20,599 nucleotides of DNA from Methanobacterium sp. PtaB.Bin024 (GCA_002067065.1 MVPY01000027.1:1-20599), one strand, 5' to 3'. Counted from the first letter of the stretch, positions 10,921-20,346 are shown. A program made the numbers and translations. The notes: generated by a model not told the origin, from the letters alone.

Positions 10921-11646
10921 ATGAAAATATCCACTTTTTTCATAATAGCAGGAATAGTGATCATCTCTTTTTACGCACTGATAGAGGTTAATTATTATTC
11001 TGCCACCCAAACCATTAACCAGCAGCCAGGAGACACTCCTTATATTATAATTCCAGAAATTGGAGTTGATGAGCCCATAAATAACAAATCAATTGATTAT
11101 GGTATTTATCATGAACCTGAATCAGCCAAACCAGGTAATGGAACAGTTGTTCTATTCGGACACCGCACACTACACGGGTCTCCTTTTCTAAAACTAGACC
11201 AGCTAAAACCTGGTGATAACGTAACTTTAGAATGGCCAGGAATTGGTTATGTTGAATATGTTATAGAAAACAGCACTATTGTACCTGCAGATTACCGATT
11301 ATCAGTCGAGCAGGGTAATGTATTGTTTCTTATCACCTGTTATCCTTTAGGATCAACTAAGGAACGATTGATGATCAAGGCTAAACAGGTGGATATATAT
11401 CCGATTAAGAGTGTCAGAGCGGTCAACCCACAGAAAAATTATGCTATTTATATAATCATAGCATTCATGGTTATAGGTTCTGTTTTAAGCTTCTTGTATC
11501 CTGTAAAAGATGATAGGGCCATAATATTCCTGGTGGTTGTGGCTTTGACTCTCTTCTTGGTACTTGGTTATTTCTTCCCCGTACCCCCAGATACCCTGGA
11601 ATCAAACATGTCTCGTATAAGTGATTTTTTAAGTTTTGGATTTTAA
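10921..11646 (+). CDS. sortase-family transpeptidase with extra C-terminal membrane helices
   Basis: Sortases cut a sorting signal in secreted proteins and join the new C-terminus to an amine on the cell surface. The 241-aa protein has an N-terminal membrane helix (about 4-23), the sortase beta-barrel, and two further helices near the C-terminus (about 173-195 and 200-219). The catalytic triad is visible: His81 in LFGHRTLHG, Cys140 in LFLITCYPLG, and Arg149 in STKERLMIK. IIIPEIGVDEPI near residues 42-53 is the usual strand leading into the barrel. I chose the ATG at 10921, preceded by AGTGAATC; a GTG at 10900 would add seven residues. The two C-terminal helices are unusual, since most sortases have one membrane segment at one end. 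The neighbouring secreted protein has a matching tail. The exact class is not assigned. Confidence 0.9.
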   Translation: MKISTFFIIAGIVIISFYALIEVNYYSATQTINQQPGDTPYIIIPEIGVDEPINNKSIDYGIYHEPESAKPGNGTVVLFGHRTLHGSPFLKLDQLKPGDNVTLEWPGIGYVEYVIENSTIVPADYRLSVEQGNVLFLITCYPLGSTKERLMIKAKQVDIYPIKSVRAVNPQKNYAIYIIIAFMVIGSVLSFLYPVKDDRAIIFLVVVALTLFLVLGYFFPVPPDTLESNMSRISDFLSFGF

Positions 11647-11744
11647 AAATCGTTTAACGGGGATAATAATGATAATATTTATAATATGGTAATGGTAGGT
11701 TCAATGAATTTTCTTCAAGGATTTTTCCATAAATAGAAATATTG

Positions 11745-11757
11745 ATTATAAAATTTA
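11745..11757 (+). promoter_or_regulatory. TATA-like promoter of mptD
   Basis: ATTATAAAATTTA lies about 31-43 bases before the mptD ATG, which would give a short leader of about 10-15 bases. The purine-rich AGAAAT tract just upstream could be the TFB-recognition element. This suggests mptD is transcribed apart from the sortase. Confidence 0.45.
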
Positions 11758-11787
11758 ATAGATGATCAAAGAATATAATGTGGTATT

Positions 11788-12153
11788 ATGAGTGATGAAA
11801 AATATTTTCAGAACATCACCCTACGGGAACGGGCCATATTTGAAGGTGCTATTACTATGGGTGCCCTTTTCCATCAGTTTGTGGGAACTCCAGTAAGTCC
11901 CAAAAGTGTCAATTCTCTTGAAAAGGCTATAGAGGAATCTTTAACCTTACAGCCATGTATTGAAAGTGTTAATGTGAAGATTAGTCCTCAACTGATGGAA
12001 GAAGCAGAAAATGAATACCAATACCTCTCTCTAACCGGGGAAATGTTGGATGTTAGAGTTGTTTCCCATTATGAGGGAGTGAAGGTTGTGGTACGCATGC
12101 ACTATATAGAAGAACTACAGTATCCCTTGATGTACGTGGAAGAAATAGATTGA
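11788..12153 (+). CDS. mptD: archaeal dihydroneopterin aldolase MptD
   Basis: This 121-aa protein matches the archaeal family once called DUF372, shown to be a dihydroneopterin aldolase. It splits 7,8-dihydroneopterin into 6-hydroxymethyl-7,8-dihydropterin and glycolaldehyde for methanopterin synthesis. It is unrelated in sequence to bacterial FolB. Recognition rests on the N-terminal block LRERAIFEGAITMGALFHQFVGTP (about residues 12-35), the following SLEKAIEESLTLQPCI, and the strand pattern SVNVKIS, DVRVVSHYEG, VKVVVRMHYIEELQYPLMYV. Its length fits. No signal or membrane helix is present, so it is cytosolic. It stands alone between the sortase and the kor operon with a TATA-like element close upstream. 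Confidence rests on memory of the family pattern. Confidence 0.82.
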   Translation: MSDEKYFQNITLRERAIFEGAITMGALFHQFVGTPVSPKSVNSLEKAIEESLTLQPCIESVNVKISPQLMEEAENEYQYLSLTGEMLDVRVVSHYEGVKVVVRMHYIEELQYPLMYVEEID

Positions 12154-12227
12154 AAACATAAAAAAAGTGTTAAGCTTCATTAAAAGTATTGACAAGGGCG
12201 TTTTATGGTATTTTACACAATAACAAT

Positions 12228-12240
12228 TATTTAATAATAT
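12228..12240 (+). promoter_or_regulatory. candidate TATA promoter of the korDABC-sucC operon
   Basis: TTATTTAATAATA lies about 45-70 bases before the possible korD starts. A second AT-rich candidate (AAATAAAAATATC, near 12252) is closer. The gap of 130-142 bases after mptD and the direction of the following five genes make a promoter here likely, but the exact box is uncertain. Confidence 0.35.
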
Positions 12241-12273
12241 CATTGACAGTAAATAAAAATATCACAGTAAAAA

Positions 12274-12506
<233 letters not shown>

Positions 12507-12517
<11 letters not shown>

Positions 12518-13637
12518 GGATTATTTCATACAAGGTAATGAAGCCTGTGCCAGAGGAGCAATTAAAGCAAATTGCCGATTTTTCGCTGGTTACCCCATAA
12601 CCCCCTCAACAGAAATCGCTGAAGACATGGCAGTGTTCCTACCCCGGGAAGGAGGAACCTTTGTTCAGATGGAAGATGAAATATCTACCCTGGGCGCAGT
12701 CATAGGAGCAGTATGGGCCGGTATGAAGGGAATGACCGCCACATCCGGGCCAGGGTTTTCCCTGATGCAGGAACACATAGGCTATGCAGTAATGACAGAA
12801 ACACCCCTGGTAATAGTGAACATGCAGAGGGGCTCTCCGTCCACAGGACAGCCCACCATGGCCAGCCAGGGGGATATGATGCAGGCCCGCTGGGGATCCC
12901 AGGGAGATTATGAAATTATAGCTTTATCCCCCTCATCAGTACAGGAATGTTTTGACTTCACAGTAGAAGCCTTCAATCTGGCTGAAAAATACAGGGTACC
13001 AGTCATGGTAATGAGTGATGAAAACGTGGGACACATGCGAGAAAAAATCACCATTCCAGAAAAAGTAGAGGTAAAAGCACGAAGTATGCCTGAAGAAGGT
13101 CCAGATACATACCTCCCTTATCGCGCCGATCCTGATGGAACCAGTCCCATGCCTGCTTTGGGGGATGGATACAAAATACACATTACAGGATTAACCCATG
13201 ATGAAAGAGGATACCCAGATGCATCAAATCCACAGGCACACTCCAAACTGGTTAAACGTTTATGTAACAAGATCAGACATCACACCAATGAAATATCAAG
13301 AATAAAAACCGAAAATGTGGAAGATGCAGAGATAATAATTATTTCTTACGGCGCTCCATCAAGATCAGCTCTTAAAGCAGTAAGAACTGCCCGTGATCAG
13401 GGTTTGAATGTTGGTTTTATCAAAATTGACGTGGTATGGCCCTTCCCTGAAGAAATGATACAAAAGGCAGCGGGTAATGCCCAACGGGTGATTGTAGTGG
13501 AGATGAACCTGGGACAGATATTCTACGAGGTTCAAAGGGTTCTACCAGAAGTAAAAGTAGAATTAGCTCCCAAAATCGGTGGAGAAATGCACCTTCCGGA
13601 AGAGATCCTGAAACAGATCAATTCAACTAAAGACTGA
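12507..13637 (+). CDS. korA: 2-oxoglutarate synthase alpha subunit KorA
   Basis: KorA is one of the large subunits of 2-oxoglutarate:ferredoxin oxidoreductase, which in methanogens runs reductively, joining succinyl-CoA, CO2 and reduced ferredoxin into 2-oxoglutarate. The 376-aa protein opens with QGNEACARGAIKANCRFFAGYPITPSTEI, characteristic of 2-oxoacid oxidoreductase alpha chains. MEDEISTLGAVIGAVWAG and TSGPGFSLM (about 79-88) are also family blocks. The C-terminal third (IIIISYGAPSRSALKAV, VWPFPEEMI, VVEMNLGQ) is the usual domain II. I chose the ATG at 12507, with GGATGAG upstream, giving MTSEDYFIQG; two upstream ATGs in frame would add seven or three residues. It overlaps korD by 11 bases and ends 107 bases before korB. 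A VorB-type 2-ketoisovalerate enzyme is the alternative, but the gene order with sucC favours Kor. Confidence 0.92.
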
Positions 13638-13744
13638 ATTAAAATAAGAATGAATTAAAGTATAAACTAAGTATTGTTGTTTAGATCAACTGAGGTTTAG
13701 TATAGATAAATATTATTAATTTTCATCCCATGGAGATGGAGAAT

Positions 13745-14611
13745 ATGGACGAAAACAGGGAAAATCGCTTTATGAAATACTTAAGGAAGGATAGACTTCC
13801 CCATATATTCTGCGCAGGATGTGGAAATGGTATTGTAATGAACACATTTTTCAATGGCATGGAAATGGCAGAAGTGGACTTTGAAAAGGTGGTGATGGTA
13901 TCAGGCATAGGATGCTCCTCCAGAATACCAGGATATGTGAAATGCGACTCCCTTCACACCACTCATGGTCGTCCTATATCATTCGCCACTGGTATCAAAC
14001 TAGCAAATCCAGAAAATGAAGTGGTGGTATTCACTGGAGATGGTGATGCAGCAGCTATAGGAGGTAACCACCTTATCCACGGTGCCAGACGCAACATCAA
14101 CATCACAGTCATATGCATCAACAACAGCATCTACGGCATGACCGGAGGCCAGATCAGTCCCACCAGCCCCAAGGGGAGCTATGGATCAACAGCACCCTAC
14201 GGGGCACTTGAAAGACCATTTAAACTTTCTGAAATGGTTAAAGCTGCAGGAGCAACCTATGTTGCCAGATGGACCACTGCACAACCAGTACAACTTTCCA
14301 ACGCCATTAAAAAAGCCCTTAAAAATAAGGGATTCTCATTCATAGAAGTAATGTCCCAGTGCCCCACTTACTTTGGTCGTAAGAACAAAATGCGGTCTCC
14401 TATTGAGATGTTAAAGTGGATGAAGGAAGAGAGCATTGTTAAAAGAAGAGCAGACAAACTTTCAGCAGAGGAACTGGAAGGAAAGATCATAGTGGGAGAA
14501 TTTCAGAATAAAGAGGAACCTGAATTCTCAGATAAGGTCTGCCAGTTACTGGAAGCCCAATGCACAACTGGAAAACCATCATCAACAAGATCAGCATTTG
14601 AGGGGGACTAA
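13745..14611 (+). CDS. korB: 2-oxoglutarate synthase beta subunit KorB
   Basis: KorB carries the thiamine diphosphate site of 2-oxoglutarate:ferredoxin oxidoreductase. The protein is 288 aa from the ATG at 13745, which has GGAG seven bases upstream; ATGs at 13730 and 13736 are in frame and would add five or three residues. The TPP motif is clear: GDGD at residues 98-101 and the paired Asn at 126-127 in CINNSIYGMTGGQ. Cys23 and Cys26 in FCAGCGNG, Cys57 in GIGCSSR, and a later Cys in SQCPTYFGR are the family cysteines that help bind the cluster. KDRLPHIFCAGC and HTTHGRPISFATGIKLANP are typical of KorB. It is followed by korC after 3 bases. The wider gap before it could hold an internal promoter, but none is clear. 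Confidence 0.94.
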   Translation: MDENRENRFMKYLRKDRLPHIFCAGCGNGIVMNTFFNGMEMAEVDFEKVVMVSGIGCSSRIPGYVKCDSLHTTHGRPISFATGIKLANPENEVVVFTGDGDAAAIGGNHLIHGARRNINITVICINNSIYGMTGGQISPTSPKGSYGSTAPYGALERPFKLSEMVKAAGATYVARWTTAQPVQLSNAIKKALKNKGFSFIEVMSQCPTYFGRKNKMRSPIEMLKWMKEESIVKRRADKLSAEELEGKIIVGEFQNKEEPEFSDKVCQLLEAQCTTGKPSSTRSAFEGD

Positions 14612-14614
14612 AAC

Positions 14615-15172
<558 letters not shown>

Positions 15173-15174
15173 CT

Positions 15175-16281
15175 ATGAAACTCCATGAATATCAAGCTAA
15201 AGAGATCTTCCGCAGCGGAGGAATACCCACACCCCAAAGTATAGTGGCTGAAGCACCTGAAGAAGCAAAAAAAGCCGCAATTAAGATTGGTAAACCAGTT
15301 GCAATAAAATCTCAGGTCCTGGTTGGGGGAAGAGGTAAAGCCGGAGGAATCAAATTCGCTGACAATCCTGAAATGGCCTATCAACTAACAGAAAAACTTT
15401 TAGGAACACAAATTCGTGGAGAAATTGTCCAAAAAGTTCTGGTGGAGGAGATGCTGGATATTCAGGATGAATTTTACATGAGCGTGGCAGTGGATCGATC
15501 CGCCCGAAAACCCCTTATAATGGCCAGTATGGCTGGTGGGGTGGATATTGAAGAAGTAGCCAGGCAAACACCGGAAAAAATTGTTAAATACCATTTAGAT
15601 CCATTGGATCAGTTTTTACCATACCAAGCCCGTGAAATCGCTCGTAAAATGGGAGTTAATTCTAAGTTGATATCATCGGTGGGTGTGATCATCTGGAAAC
15701 TCCATCAAATATTCCAGAACTATGATGCTAACATTGTCGAGATCAATCCCCTGGTTTTAACCAGTGATGGTCTGATTGCTGCTGATGCTAAGCTGGATAT
15801 TGATGATGATTCTTTATACAGGCATAGAGATCTGGCACAACTACAGACAGAATCCCGTGATGAATTTGCTTATGTGAAACTGGATGGAAACATAGCAGTC
15901 ATTGGTAACGGTGCTGGTTTAACTCTTACTGGTATGGACATGCTCAAATTATACGGTGGAAAACCAGCAACATTCCTAGACATTGGGGGAGGAGCATCAC
16001 AGGAAAATATTGCCAGGGCATTGAACCTGGTTATTTCTAACCCTAATGTTAAAGTAGTATTTTTAAACGTTTTAGGTGGTATTACCAGGGCTGATGATGT
16101 TGCAAATGGCGTTATCACTGTTTTGAAAGGTTCAGAAAGAGAGGTGCCCCTGGTCATCAGACTCACCGGTACCAACGAAAAAGAAGGGCAGCGCATCCTG
16201 AAAGCAGCAGGGATTAATTATGAAACTTCCATGGAGGCTGCAGCTAAAAAAGCAGTTGATATCTGTAATAGTTTGGAATAA
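15175..16281 (+). CDS. sucC: succinyl-CoA synthetase beta subunit (ADP-forming)
   Basis: The beta subunit binds ATP by its ATP-grasp domain and, with the alpha subunit SucD, makes succinyl-CoA from succinate, ATP and CoA. This is the substrate for the Kor enzyme encoded just upstream, so the operon holds two successive steps of the incomplete reductive TCA pathway. The 368-aa protein starts MKLHEYQAKEIFRSGGIP, has the ATP-grasp block VGGRGKAGGIKFA (about 50-62), EINPLVL, and the C-terminal CoA-ligase domain with NGAGLTLTGMDML, LDIGGGAS and NVLGGITRADDVANGVI. A strong GAGGAGGT site precedes the ATG. No sucD is in the window. An ADP-forming acetyl-CoA synthetase was considered, but length and N-terminus fit SucC. 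It ends at a tandem repeat with T-tracts. Confidence 0.95.
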   Translation: MKLHEYQAKEIFRSGGIPTPQSIVAEAPEEAKKAAIKIGKPVAIKSQVLVGGRGKAGGIKFADNPEMAYQLTEKLLGTQIRGEIVQKVLVEEMLDIQDEFYMSVAVDRSARKPLIMASMAGGVDIEEVARQTPEKIVKYHLDPLDQFLPYQAREIARKMGVNSKLISSVGVIIWKLHQIFQNYDANIVEINPLVLTSDGLIAADAKLDIDDDSLYRHRDLAQLQTESRDEFAYVKLDGNIAVIGNGAGLTLTGMDMLKLYGGKPATFLDIGGGASQENIARALNLVISNPNVKVVFLNVLGGITRADDVANGVITVLKGSEREVPLVIRLTGTNEKEGQRILKAAGINYETSMEAAAKKAVDICNSLE

Positions 16282-16314
16282 TCTCTTTTTTTAGTTTGGA
16301 ATAATCCCTTTTTT
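16269..16314 (+). terminator. duplicated T-tract terminator after sucC
   Basis: A 23-bp unit, TAGTTTGGAATAATC-x-CTTTTTT, occurs twice in tandem, starting at 16269 and 16292, with one mismatch. The first copy includes the sucC stop codon TAA. Each ends in a T6 or longer run, the usual archaeal termination signal, so the pair likely ends the kor-sucC transcript. The repeat looks like a local tandem duplication. Confidence 0.7.
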
Positions 16315-16360
16315 GTTATCCTTTTGTTATATCCTCGTGTTTAAATATTAATTTCAACAT

Positions 16361-17446
16361 TTATCTTAAACTTTTTTTAACAACAACCACATGAGCTATT
16401 ACCATGGCAGATAAGAACATGTAGGTTATCATAGCAGCTCCGTTAATTGTTCTGTTAAATAGGAAGAGTCCAACAATGGTTTGAGCTATGAAAGCAGTTA
16501 ACGCACCTATTAAAAGAGCCTCCCTTCCAAGATAAGTCCTGCTTCCCACTCTTCTTTTACTTCGGTACTTACGGAGCACATAAAATCCGCAGCACATCAC
16601 AATGACACACCAGCCAAGCAATGCTAAGAGACCACCATATCCGAAGTCAAAGGCAATTCCAAAGATTCCAGGGAGCATGTAATCAATTATATCTTTTTTA
16701 ACAACTAAAACTCCGAAAAATAGTGGGAAAGGTAGTGTGAGTTTACTTATAAGAGTCATTGGGAGTGTAATATATCCGTCGGATCCACCTAGGCAGTTTG
16801 CTCCCCAATAACATGAACCCTGGACGTGTCCCCATAAAGTCGTGTTTTTTATCACCATTTTAATACTGGGCAGGGCATATTCCTCTAACCGACTCAAACG
16901 GACCATGGGACTTAGAACTTCAGCATTAAAGATTTTAGCTAATAATTCCAAAATGGCGAAACCACCAATAACTGCTCCAACTGCTGTAAATATCCTCTTT
17001 CGAGTTATTTTCACGCTCCTACGGAAACTTTTGGATGTGATAAAATATGCAAGGAACCATCCTAGGAACCATAATATCAGAAATGATCTGTGCATCAGAC
17101 CTCCTGCAATGGCTATTACAGCAAAGAGAATTAGTGAGATGGCAGTGATAGACGTTGATTTGATATCAACCTCACTCAGTAGACTTGCTGATGCTGAAAG
17201 AGTTGTCCATGCAAAAACTGCCAGCGGACCAAATGGGTGAGTGAATTCCTGATGAGAAACATAGGGCAGGAAGAGGAGGGCAGTATCCACACTGAAAAGT
17301 CCTGCTAAGAACATGGTTAGAATAAGGGATAAAAACAAAACCATGCTCAGAGTAAATGGGATAATGTTTAAAAGGAGTATAACACCCATCTGTATTATTG
17401 CGGCAACTTCAATTATGAATTGTAGATGATTTTGAGCAATTAACAT
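16361..17446 (-). CDS. polytopic membrane protein of unknown function
   Basis: A 361-aa protein with about nine or ten hydrophobic helices. Approximate spans are 8-30, 31-51, 70-90, 98-116, 122-138, 152-172, 226-248, 265-290, 309-330 and 336-356. The longest soluble part is between the sixth and seventh helices (about 173-225). It contains HVQGSCYWGANCLGGSDGY, with Cys212 and Cys218 that could form a disulfide or bind something, and an NTT sequon before it. No transporter or polymerase family motif was recognised; the layout is somewhat like wall or glycan polymerases, but that is weak. GTGATAA lies just before the ATG. It is convergent with sucC and stands alone on the minus strand, 215 bases downstream of the DUF1002-type gene. 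Confidence 0.75.
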   Translation of the reverse strand: MLIAQNHLQFIIEVAAIIQMGVILLLNIIPFTLSMVLFLSLILTMFLAGLFSVDTALLFLPYVSHQEFTHPFGPLAVFAWTTLSASASLLSEVDIKSTSITAISLILFAVIAIAGGLMHRSFLILWFLGWFLAYFITSKSFRRSVKITRKRIFTAVGAVIGGFAILELLAKIFNAEVLSPMVRLSRLEEYALPSIKMVIKNTTLWGHVQGSCYWGANCLGGSDGYITLPMTLISKLTLPFPLFFGVLVVKKDIIDYMLPGIFGIAFDFGYGGLLALLGWCVIVMCCGFYVLRKYRSKRRVGSRTYLGREALLIGALTAFIAQTIVGLFLFNRTINGAAMITYMFLSAMVIAHVVVVKKSLR

Positions 17447-17661
17447 GTTATCACAATGGTTTTATCTCTTGAGTAAATTAATCCCGCACGGGTGTCATTT
17501 TTTAATGTTTACACTTGTATATATGTTGGTTGGAAATAATTTCTGATCTTGATAATTCAGAAACATGTCTTATATTTTTTAGTATTTAGTTGTAGGCATG
17601 ATTGTAAGGGTTGTTCTTAATTTGGAGTAGTATTATATTAAACTCATATTATGTGTTTAAA

Positions 17662-18537
17662 TCAGATAAAACTCATTACATAATCTACAAAGCTCTGTAA
17701 GTAGTTTATTATTTGTTGGATTGTTCCCTGGGATTGGGATGCCTGTTGTGTGGCAATTTCAAGTTGATTTTTGAAGTCAGTGAGACTATCCTGAGCTTTC
17801 TGAGAGTTAGCTACTGCATCAGCTATTTGTTGAGCCTGGTCATCGGTTAAATCGATGTTCAAGGTGGCGGCAATGTTGATCACGATAGCCTTTATTTGGG
17901 TGGGATCCTGTAAGTTCTGGTTTTCTGCTTCCTGTTGGACCTGATCAAACAATTCTGCGATTTTATCCGGGTCCTGGCCGGTTTGGTCAGCTATCTGGCT
18001 TTCGGTGTATAATGATTCAGTGGCTGCTTGTTTGGCTTCTTCAGGTATAGAAGTACCAACTGCAATTTCATATGATTTTAACACGCCTGTTAATGCTGAT
18101 TCACCGGTAGCACTAACAGGTGAAGTTACTACCACGTAACCGTTATTTATTCCAGTTGATTTTAGGGCAGTGGCATACATTTTCGAGGTTACCACTGTGA
18201 TTTTGCTACTATCCACAACAACTTTGATTCCCTGACTGTAGCTCAAGTCCACCATTGCGCAGGAAAATATTTGGCTAGAGGGGTATGTCCGGCCGGTGAT
18301 GTTCTTGGAGATTTCATTAACTTCTGCAGCAGTAACCACTTTGCTACTAGCATCATTCACATCTCTACTGGTGTGGGATTCAAAATAATTTAGCACCGTG
18401 TTTTTATAGGATGGATTACTGTATGTTGTCTCCCCGTAGGTGATTGCAAAACCAGAATTATCTGTATTGGTACTTGCACTGTATATGGGACTTAAAACAA
18501 CAATCATCAGTATTAAAACCAGTAACAATCTTTTCAT
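17662..18537 (-). CDS. secreted DUF1002-family protein
   Basis: The 291-aa protein begins MKRLLLVLILMIVVLSPIYSAS, a clear signal peptide. The body matches the DUF1002 pattern, known from Bacillus YpuA and relatives: ITYGETTYSNPSYKNTVLNYF, then VVTAAEVNEI, RTYPSSQIFSCAMVDLSYSQGIKVVV, MYATALKSTGI, VVVTSPVSATGESALTGVLKSYE. The C-terminal part (about 165-291) is Gln- and Ala-rich and mainly helical, with coiled-coil character, and ends in a hydrophobic tip YLQSFVDYVMSFI. The family has no known biochemical role; outside-cell or envelope function is expected from the signal peptide. AAGTGGTAAG is just before the ATG. It lies downstream of the wyosine synthase by about 240 bases, so a separate promoter is likely. 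Confidence 0.82.
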   Translation of the reverse strand: MKRLLLVLILMIVVLSPIYSASTNTDNSGFAITYGETTYSNPSYKNTVLNYFESHTSRDVNDASSKVVTAAEVNEISKNITGRTYPSSQIFSCAMVDLSYSQGIKVVVDSSKITVVTSKMYATALKSTGINNGYVVVTSPVSATGESALTGVLKSYEIAVGTSIPEEAKQAATESLYTESQIADQTGQDPDKIAELFDQVQQEAENQNLQDPTQIKAIVINIAATLNIDLTDDQAQQIADAVANSQKAQDSLTDFKNQLEIATQQASQSQGTIQQIINYLQSFVDYVMSFI

Positions 18538-18683
18538 CTTACCACTTCTCTGACATTGTATTCTTGGGAACAGATTTTTAAATTAATTAATAGTGATTTT
18601 ATGATTAACACCTAATTAAATTTATGGGAAAATGATTCAAAGAAGTGATTAGGTTCCATAACACTCTCTGACTTTTAGATGAT

Positions 18684-18696
18684 ACATATAAAAGGT
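18684..18696 (-). promoter_or_regulatory. TATA-like element for the DUF1002-type gene
   Basis: On the minus strand ACCTTTTATATGT is the best TATA-like match in the gap after the wyosine synthase gene. It would leave a leader of about 120 bases before the ATG at 18537, longer than usual, so either the leader is structured or another box is used. Confidence 0.3.
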
Positions 18697-18776
18697 ATTA
18701 TGATGAAGTTGTGAAAATTTTTCAGGGTCTTTGTCTTAAATTGATTTAATGATAATAGAAATTGGTGGTAATTAAT

Positions 18777-19691
18777 TCAGGCCAGTAGAACCACTCTGCT
18801 TTCAGGGGAATGATCAACGATCTTCCGCCCACATAAAACAGCAATTGATTGGGCGAAACGATAAACCTCATCATTTTTTGGCATATTATCTAATTTTAAC
18901 CGTTTTCGAGAGCTCCCAACAAACATGTATGCTTTGATCTCCACAAAATCTGGATTACTCTCACTGATGATCTTGGCATATTCCTCAGGATTGGTCATAT
19001 TATATCCTGATACACAGGTTATCCTGATGACAGTCCTACATTTGAAACTGGATAAAAGTTCTAGTGACTGATTTAAATTTTCCCATCCCTTTTTTACTTG
19101 AGGATCACAAATATTCTGGTATATCTCAAGATTAGGAGCATCAAGGGACAGATATAGTTGTGTTGGTTCTATTTTCATGTTTGTTAGTTTTTCAGGGCTC
19201 AAACCATTACTGACCAGGAAGGTGGTGAAATGCCTTTTTTTGTACTCTTCCAGTAATTCATCAATGGCAGGATAAAGTAAGGGTTCACCAGCCAGTGATA
19301 TGGCAGCATTGGTGGGATTCTGGGCTTCTTTCAGTTTCTTTTGATTGGCACGAGGATTGCCAAAATAACCCACCAGCAGTTTTCGCTGGGCTTGTATACA
19401 TTCATCGATTATTTCACCTGGTTCATCGAATTCTTCATTCCATGTGGTATTAGTAATGGAAACATCCCTCCAACAGAACAGACATTTGTGATGGCAGAAT
19501 GGGATGCTAGGTGACATCTGGAGACATCTATGGCTTTTTATACCATAAAATTTTTCTTTATAGCAAACACCCTTATCCAAAAGGCTTTTTTTGGTCCAAT
19601 GACACACTTTAGCAGCAGCATGCCTTTTTGTCCCAACAAAACGATATCCTTTTTTTTCCAATGATTCTAAAGCTTGATCTGATAGTGGCAT
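18777..19691 (-). CDS. taw1: tRNA 4-demethylwyosine synthase (TYW1/Taw1), radical SAM
   Basis: Taw1 condenses N1-methylguanosine-37 of tRNA-Phe with carbons of pyruvate to give 4-demethylwyosine, using S-adenosylmethionine and two [4Fe-4S] clusters. From the ATG at 19691 the protein is 304 aa. The radical-SAM motif CHHKCLFCW places Cys66, Cys70 and Cys73; the second cluster is bound by Cys30, Cys43 and Cys56. This spacing of 13, 13, 10, 4 and 3 is that of the characterised archaeal enzyme as I remember it. SLAGEPLLYP, the SAM-binding GEP motif, and LYLSLDAPN follow. I chose the ATG because GGTGAAA lies nine bases upstream; that site overlaps a GTG at 19703, which would add four residues. No other wyosine gene is nearby. 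Confidence 0.95.
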   Translation of the reverse strand: MPLSDQALESLEKKGYRFVGTKRHAAAKVCHWTKKSLLDKGVCYKEKFYGIKSHRCLQMSPSIPFCHHKCLFCWRDVSITNTTWNEEFDEPGEIIDECIQAQRKLLVGYFGNPRANQKKLKEAQNPTNAAISLAGEPLLYPAIDELLEEYKKRHFTTFLVSNGLSPEKLTNMKIEPTQLYLSLDAPNLEIYQNICDPQVKKGWENLNQSLELLSSFKCRTVIRITCVSGYNMTNPEEYAKIISESNPDFVEIKAYMFVGSSRKRLKLDNMPKNDEVYRFAQSIAVLCGRKIVDHSPESRVVLLA

Positions 19692-20324
19692 GTCTATTTT
19701 CACCTAGTATGCATTTTCACTAGTATGCAATGAATTATAAACTAATTTAACAATTAACATGACATTTCTAATAAATAATTATGATGTGTTGATTTATTAA
19801 TGATATATAAAAAGTGGGTTTTGATGATTGATTTAGTTAAGTATAGATGTCAATTCAATGATTGTTAAATATTATTTGGAATTGGAATTTTTTCCCATAT
19901 AGAATTTTTTCTATGTACATACACATAACATTTCTTCAAACTCAAAATATTTGATTATAAGAAATTATTAATTATAATGGTTTTAATGAGTTAATGTTAT
20001 TAAAAGAAAAGAAGCAGACCTCAATTGTCTAAAAAGGCCTTATAATCTCTTAAATTGGATTAAGATTCATATTAACTTTTTTTTATAAAAAGCCTTGATT
20101 TGATGGTCTTTAATCATTTAAAGTTAGATTAATTCCGTTTTATGCCTTATAATGGTGTAAATCACTAATATATTATTGAATTGGATATCCTTATTTTAGG
20201 GAAATAGGCTTTAAATTAAGCTGATTTATTAAAAATAATAAAGGAAGGTGCTTATCCGAGATCGTTAATATAAATAACTTCTTAGCGTGTCTTAATTGTT
20301 TAAAGAAGCACTCTTTGGTCCTTT

Positions 20325-20344
20325 TTTCGAAAATTATTTCGAAA
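20325..20344. promoter_or_regulatory. paired palindrome operator-like element
   Basis: TTTCGAAA, itself palindromic, occurs twice separated by ATTA, so two identical half-elements sit 12 bp apart, near one helical turn. It ends two bases before the TATA box at 20347 and overlaps the expected TFB-recognition site. A regulator bound here would compete with transcription initiation. Confidence 0.5.
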
Positions 20345-20346
20345 CC

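Noticed and set aside
16842..17240. 132-codon plus-strand frame opposite the polytopic membrane protein
   Set aside because: It is the complement of a hydrophobic coding sequence. It has no ribosome site, and its composition is biased as expected of an antisense shadow.
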